Source: Balanoglossus misakiensis
Taxonomy: Eukaryota; Hemichordata
Direction of reading: 5' to 3'
Assembly: GCA_040954595.2 (NCBI GenBank)
Contig: CM082596.2
Span: 8,308,001-8,372,000, forward strand
Length of the DNA: 64,000 nucleotides
The notes beneath the pieces are model-generated. The model had not been told where the DNA came from. It worked only from the letters and a program-made list of their open reading frames with translations, and did no database searches. The translations under genes were made by a program, and so were the position numbers. Positions 52,453 to 64,000 of this stretch are shown here, one piece after another. Positions within the stretch are counted from its first letter, which is position 1. The number at the start of each line of letters is the position of its first letter.

Positions 52453-52531
52453 TGGTGAAAAAATATTCTTAACCCCAAATCCATTGTTATGGATGGACCT
52501 CTGAAGGGGGAACTGGGAGTGAAAGGGTTAA
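52453..52531. mobile_element. Family D mini-element (reverse)
   Basis: GTGGTGAAAAAATATTCTTA at left, GGGAGTGAAAGGGTTAA at right; it shares its final TTAA with the start of the next element. Confidence 0.65.
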
Positions 52532-52872
52532 AGGCCGATGATGCGCTTATGCACATGTGTGTAATTTTGTGTGTACAAACATCACGTCTAATCCAAATGT
52601 TCTGCAATGTTTGCGTTAGACACAATGATTTTGCGTTCTACGCATTCGAAAAGTGGACTGTCTTCGCTTCCTTCCATACCGCATGCAAACTTTAGTTTTG
52701 ACCCTTTTCACCCAATTTGCTGTCTTTTCCCGATCTTCGACACAGATCATGGTCACCGCCCACTTGTCTGTTGTTAGGACAGCACACTGCCTTATGGCAT
52801 TGACTGTATAAAATTTTTGTAACCAGAGTCTCTGATTTGGCACGTGCGCATATGAATATCATTGCCCTTTAA
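52528..52872. mobile_element. Family C element (reverse)
   Basis: 345 bp, TTAAAGGCC at left and GCCCTTTAA at right, with TCTTCGCTTCCTTCCATACC inside. Confidence 0.8.
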
Positions 52873-53698
52873 GTGGTGTAAAATTACCGTATTTCAATTT
52901 AGACATAAGGTTTGTTAAGATTTCTTAATAATGAATGTTCACATGACATGGCACAGAGAATGGTCTCTGCTTGACCGGTAATTGATTATGTCCAAGAAAC
53001 AGAATTGCAATGAACACAATAATATCAATTCATGAACAAAAACAGCTGTTTAGATTTATCACAAATGTCTTCACATAAAATGATAAATATTGAACCTTTT
53101 CTTTCAGTAGGGCAACTTGACATTAACTTACGACTAAATCCTAATCTTGCACAAAATGTCAGCTTTGGGGTCAAACATGTATTTATAAAATTCACTCAAT
53201 TTACAAAGTAGTGATTATCTCTGATAACAAATTGAACAGAGTTACAGATAATATTATAATGTTTGTTTTGCTGACAAATAACATTGAGATTTTCATACGC
53301 ATACTCAGCTGGAATGCAACTGAACCTAGAAGAACATTTACAATATGTTGACAGACCGATATTTCACTGTATAAAGATCTTTACAGTGTACTGTACATAC
53401 AGAAAAGCACTATATACAAAATACTAATTGTGCCCCAATCGTATTTCAAATTTTGTCAGCAAGTGTTCCATGTATATGATAGTCTGCTTATAAACAACAC
53501 TGCAAGCTCGTCTTGGGAACTCACAAACACGAAATTGCCTCCTGTATCCTGGAGTTTTGTGAAGTAATTGTCTATCTATAGAGAGAACTTCACCAGATGT
53601 CCATGTAACATGACTGATGGTAGGTTCGACCCGTGGCTGGCAGGATACATAGGCCTTGATTGTTCAAATAACAGTTGTGTAGATAAGTATCAGGGGGT
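52873..53698. other. RAB4 3' UTR side of the spacer
   Basis: Non-coding. On the minus strand this follows the RAB4 stop codon and probably includes its 3' UTR; no unambiguous AATAAA was found. Confidence 0.4.
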
Positions 53699-58035
<4,337 letters not shown>

Positions 58036-58563
58036 TTTCACACTCGATTATTTGCTTTCGATTACGGAGCCATAGAAAATCAAAATGGCGACTGCAGACG
58101 TCACATGACGACAAGGGGCCCTGCAATTTCCGGGTTGTTCACTTTTCCCCTTCGTTTTGGCCATTGGTCTTTGCACAGTACAATGTACTTCATTAATTGA
58201 ATTGTGATCTTAAGTATTATAATTAGGTTAATTAATAACCATCAATTGATTCAAAACTGCAGACGGCAATCACTTCCGGGTGCAGTGTAAGTCCAGCCCA
58301 GCCGAGAATACGTCACGACTGAAGATCTATTTTTAGTTCAATGACGTCACTAATGTTGTGTCATATCGCTCCAGCGTGTCGCGCTGCGGCTCCAAAAGAA
58401 ACGCGTATACAAAGACACGTCATAAGACAGAATGAATAAAAGCAGATTCAACAGAATGTTAAAGTTAGAAAGTCGCAAGGTTTCTTGGAGTACACAACCA
58501 GAAAAGATACGTCTGACAAAAGTTTTTTTCTTTTTAGCGAATTTGAACTTTTTTTCAATTAAC
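58036..58563. promoter_or_regulatory. Divergent promoter region between RAB4 and the ARF gene
   Basis: 528 bp between opposing start codons. It has a perfect palindromic CRE, TGACGTCA, at 58342-58349, and further CRE-type half sites: GACGTCAC near 58098, TACGTCAC near 58307 and ACGTCAT near 58415. An ATGGCGAC motif resembling a YY1 site is at about 58085. No TATA box is evident. CREB/ATF control of one or both genes is inference. Confidence 0.55.
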
Positions 58564-59945
<1,382 letters not shown>

Positions 59946-60750
59946 CCACCTGACATGTGACCCTTATCATCGACGTCCAGCACCCGAAAAGAAATACAGA
60001 CGCCAAAGAATACGGACATCTACATGGTGCGGCATTTTGTGCAAGTGTAGGATTTCCCATCAGTTTCTATTCAAAACCTAGACTGTCAAATCAAATTGGA
60101 GGCAAATGGTTTGCGACTTTTTGTGTGACCTAGATTTATATTGGTATCGCTCACCAGATAACCAGTCATATAATCATACACTGTTTTGAATCACAACGAA
60201 CATTGTTTAATGTCACCACACAGTTTTGATATGCGATTGCCTTACCTGGTTTAAACGCTACAGTGACTTCAGAAGACATTTTCGAACACGTTCACAGGAT
60301 TATGTTTCTGATACCATACCAGTGCGCCATTAATTTCTGAGATTTTATCTTTTGCTGAAGTTTAGCGGGAACTAATTACCCCGTACAGGTTGATCATTAA
60401 TTGAACTTTGAACATTCCAATATACCATGGTCACTCCACACCGTGAATATACGTAGAGGGCGTTCACTGCCTTGACACTCAAACCACCTGTTGACACATT
60501 TGTGATGACGTCATTGCACTGCATTCCATGAACGCGTACATGTTCGGCTCAAGTCAAATTACCATACGCTCACTCACTCACTCGTTGCACATTTTATAAT
60601 TCTTTTCCACTACTAGTATTAATTTTGTTTGACAATTTGAATGGTGACTTTGTAAGCCAAAAGAGTTTTATTTTAACAACTTTGTAACCTCAGTGAAACA
60701 TTTACATGCTATATTTAAAAACGTTTAATAAAATGTTATGTGTACACTAT
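59946..60750 (+). other. ARF gene 3' UTR
   Basis: Non-coding. AATAAA at 60727-60732, about 780 bases past the stop, is the likely polyadenylation signal. Confidence 0.55.
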
Positions 60751-62379
60751 GCAATGTCTTTATTCACTTGAATGTCCGACACGTGCATGTTATTATCCTA
60801 CCACCAAGGCTCTGTTCGTACATACGGATTTGGTGACTAAACTTCTTGTGTAAAGATCTGAACAGTAACATGTGATCAAGTAGTGACAAGATGAGCTAAA
60901 ACTGGTCATTCTGCCATGGATCGAACGCTTCATGCTTGCGGGTGGACCATTTACTACATTCAACATTTTTCGCATGCGGTCCGGAGTATAGCCCCAGTTG
61001 CTTAGCGATTTGTCGCACAGTAGCCCGGGGGTGCTTGACTCGTACACGTCTCTGGGACATTTTGAGCCGTCTCCTAAATATCACATGGTCCAACCCTTAT
61101 GGAAGAGGTGCAGGCTGGGAACACGATGTTCATGTTGAATATATAAAAACACCGTTACTCCAACAAGGCAATGGGGTGATTGATTTTTGCCTTTATCTTT
61201 ATCATAATGGTGATGGGCAAATTACATGTATTTAAAAATGGACAACTATCTGTACATAGAAACCTTACTTTATTAATAACTATATCCATTACAAAATACA
61301 TGATAATGTATCATCATGTGTACATGGGCTGATACTGAATATATACTATACATGCTAGCAAAAATAAAAACTCTATGTACAGGTATTGTACTCATTACTA
61401 CAATTTGAGGATATTAAATCTTATACATAAAGACAAGGATGAACCTGGTTAATTTGCATAAACTTGAAACATTAGTGATGTAGCAAATAGCTGGTTACCA
61501 TGCACCAGTCTAAGTCCCATCTGAACAAAGCATGTGATTGGCTATAATATTTGTAATAACAAACATAAAAACACATTAAGGAATATTGGGCCTCGATCAT
61601 TTTTGTTGTTTGTGCAGGTTTCTGCAAAGAGTGTAAAAAGTAAAATTTTATTTCCAGTGTTTTTCAAACAAAGTTGTAGTGTAGTGCTGTGAGGTTATTT
61701 AAGTACATACTATGTATTTATTAAATTTGGGACTGAAATGTTTGCGCGTGTGCAATACTGTTGGTTGCTATAGCAACCGAACTCTTTTGCAGCCTGTCCT
61801 GGGCTGTTGAAAATGCCTGTGGTATAGATAAGGTTCGTGGTTGATTATAATCTGGCTTTCACATGTCAATCAATCAATCAAACATAAATTTATAAAGCAC
61901 CAGAATCCAAGAACAAAAAGAAAATGTCTACAAAGAATAGGATTTGATGCAACTCCGCAGTCAGTACTCTAACAAACAGGTACATGTATTGCCTTGATTT
62001 CTTTGCCACAGAATTCAAGACCTACATATCATGTTCAGGGTCAAGATTCCTCCCATTTCAACTGGTGTCTTTGAGGTTTCACAGTCAGTATTCAGCAAAA
62101 CCCCGGGGTTGGGCACAGCAATGCCAGGTGTGATCAGTAAAATCCTTCCAACGGTAAAGTTCTGTCACTTAAGACAAAAAGGCTGACGTTTCCACTTCAC
62201 TGATAACAACATCACTGATTCCATGATTGATGTCAACGGCGTACTTAGTAGCTGAATATATTACTAATAGCTGGTGAAGTCATTGGCTTAGACGATGACA
62301 TCACTGGCGTAGCTGATGATGTCACAGGCACAAATGGTGATGTCACAGGCACAGGATAATACATCTACCAATTAGAGTA
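60751..62379. other. Spacer; probable 3' UTR of the right-hand minus-strand gene
   Basis: No firm gene. AATAAA hexamers on the minus strand occur at about 61264 and 61715. At 62300-62350 TGATGTCACAGGCACA is repeated twice in tandem. A minus-strand frame at 60896-61093 has an HTH-like stretch (ATVRQIAKQLGL) but no other support. Confidence 0.4.
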
Positions 62380-63007
62380 CTACAGTAGGAGAACCTCCTA
62401 TAAACAAAAAGAGCATCAAATGTGAGCTTTATGGCTGCTGCAGACAGAGTAGTGCTGGATATGTTTATTAGCTGAAACTATGAACTGTTATTGAGAATTT
62501 GTGTGAACCCTATTTGACAAGTTGTGTATTTGCACAAGTTTAATTAAAGGAGCATGACAAAGGAAATAGTTGGAAATATTGCCGATCAGCTGTGTTTCAC
62601 CAAGTCAATGCATCTGGGGCCTTAGACTCTCTCACAGCCCCTCTCGTCGTCCATGCAGGCTTATGGACTGATTGCATGTGTGCTCGGCGAGAGGTTCGCT
62701 ACACAACACTACATGTATATGGGGCTTCTCCTTTGCTTAACAGTTGAGGGCGCATCAGTGAAGAGCCTTGTAGCGAACCATGGGCTGTGAGAGAGTCTAC
62801 TGGGGCCTGTACACAAATCGGTGCGGATGTAGGGAAAAATCTATGGGAAATTTCATGATGCCTTTTTTGTTGTCATTTTGGTAAATTTCATGACTACAAA
62901 GTATTCAACATACAACTTGCGTTGAAAAAGAAGAGACATTTCATGCCCAGTAGACTTACATCTGAATCCTCAGAGTCTTCGTCATATTGAATTCCTGCAC
63001 TGTATTC
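62380..63007 (-). CDS. Last two exons of an unknown gene with an acidic-cluster dileucine tail (partial)
   Basis: Proposed exons, in transcript order: 62960-63007 and 62380-62397. The first is flanked by AG and GTAAGT; the second follows TTTTTGTTTATAG and ends in TAG. Joined in phase 0 they read EYSAGIQYDEDSEDSD then EVLLL and stop. D-E-V-L-L fits the DXXLL signal for GGA adaptors and sits after an acidic cluster, as at the C-termini of sortilin and the mannose-6-phosphate receptors. The rest of the gene is off the window to the right, so no family can be assigned. Two short exons are weak evidence. Confidence 0.35.
62626..62802. mobile_element. Inverted-repeat element, GACTCTCTCACAGCCC ends
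   Basis: About 176 bp with inverted ends AGACTCTCTCACAGCCC and GGGCTGTGAGAGAGTCT, and inner paired GGTTCGCTAC / GTAGCGAACC. It lies in the intron between the two small exons. Confidence 0.75.
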
Positions 63008-63183
63008 CTGTCAGTCAAAATAGATAAAAAAATAGCGTCAAGGACACTGTGGTCCCATTTGAGGATTATGCGGAAACAGTGACACACCAGAATAAAAATT
63101 ACAGGTGACATTGCAAGCAGATCTGCAAGCAGCATATCGGGCCTAAGCCAACATAGCACATAGCAACATAGCAATAAGCATAT

Positions 63184-64000
63184 CTGCTCTGGATGCCAAG
63201 ATATGGAAAAGTAGGTCAAAGGTCACCTGAGGTTATGCAAAATTTGGGCAAGAAATTTTGACCCTATACTGGTCCATGTTCAACAAAAACCAAACCTATA
63301 GCCCTATTGGTTAGCCTGGAATTAGGTATGCACATAATTAATGAGATATGCAGGTGTCACAGGTGACCCCAAATTTTGGCTTTTCAATTTTAGTCCCAAC
63401 CCTCCAAACGCCAAGTCTGTACCTGCTCTGGATGCCAAGATATGACAAAGTAGGTCAAAGGTCACCTGAGGTCATGCAAAATTTGGGCAAGAAATTTTGA
63501 CCCTATACTGGTCTATGTTCAACAAAAACCAAACCTATAGCCCTATTGGTTAGCCTGGAATTAGGTATGCACATAATTAATGAGATATGCAGGTGTCACA
63601 GGTGACCCCCAATTTTGGCTTTTCAATTTTAGTCCCAACCCTCCAAACGCCAAGTCTGTACCTGCTCTGGATGCCAAGATATTATAAAGTAGGTCAAAGG
63701 TCACCTGAGGTCATGCAAAATTTGGGCAAGAAATTTTGACCTTATACTGGTCTATGTTCAACAAAAACCAAACCTATAGCCCTATTGGTTAGCCTGGAAT
63801 TAGGTATGCACATAATTAATGAGATATGCAGGTGTCACAGGTGACCCCCCCCATTTTGGCTTTTCAATTTTAGTCCCAACCCTCCAAACGCCAAGTCTGT
63901 ACCTGCTCTGGATGCCGAGATATAGGAAAGTAGGTCAAAGGTCACCTGAGGTCACCCAAAATTTGGGCAAGAAATTTTGACCCTATACTGGTCCATGTCC
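63184..64000. repeat. 239-bp tandem repeat array, running off the window
   Basis: CTGCTCTGGATGCC starts at 63184, 63423, 63662 and 63903, giving periods of 239, 239 and 241. Three full units and the start of a fourth are present, nearly identical, differing in a CCCC run and in single bases after GATAT. Each unit holds AGGTCAAAGGTCACCTGAGG, which contains nuclear-receptor-like half sites. Confidence 0.95.

Noticed and set aside
60896-61093. Minus-strand frame with an HTH-like ATVRQIAKQLGL stretch, possibly a transposase remnant
   Set aside because: No second domain, terminal repeats or splice context; 65 residues are too little to call.

Overview
This is nuclear DNA from an animal. Genes are split into many short exons with GT-AG introns, a U2 spliceosomal RNA gene is present, and the introns are full of small inverted-repeat transposons. 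Ortholog content (ECI1, ZFYVE26, RAB4, an ARF GTPase), an intronless TRIM-NHL gene and introns of about 0.1-5 kb suggest an invertebrate, possibly an invertebrate deuterostome such as amphioxus. That species guess is inference only; no species marker was seen.

Layout. (1) 1-2239: repeat-rich, no convincing gene. (2) 2240-5940, minus: complete 7-exon ECI1 (mitochondrial enoyl-CoA delta isomerase 1, 301 aa). (3) 5941-6318: short divergent promoter region. (4) 6319-48247, plus: 42 coding exons with consistent reading phase encode a ZFYVE26 (spastizin) ortholog of about 3280 aa with a FYVE finger. Three genes lie inside its introns on the opposite strand: a U2 snRNA (10099-10285), an intronless 741-aa RING/B-box/filamin/NHL protein (34670-36895), and a four-exon gene for a predicted 195-aa secreted cysteine-containing protein of unknown family (43872-45399). 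(5) 48248-53698: tail-to-tail interval holding a 2.4-kb AT-rich satellite with an 88-bp unit and higher-order structure. (6) 53699-58035, minus: complete 7-exon RAB4 (210 aa). (7) 58036-58563: divergent promoter region with several CRE-type sites. (8) 58564-59945, plus: four-exon ARF-family GTPase (190 aa). (9) 59946-64000: 3' UTR, repeats, two small minus-strand exons that would encode an acidic-cluster/dileucine receptor-type tail (62380-63007), and a 239-bp tandem array running off the window.

The genes form two head-to-head pairs (ECI1/ZFYVE26 and RAB4/ARF) that meet tail-to-tail. ZFYVE26, RAB4, the ARF and perhaps the last gene all relate to endosome, lysosome or Golgi traffic; whether that grouping means anything is not shown by the sequence. 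Introns and spacers carry at least ten families of short elements, several ending in TTAA, and several nested in one another. Exon boundaries were set by reading splice sites and keeping phase, helped by remembered family alignments. No search was run.
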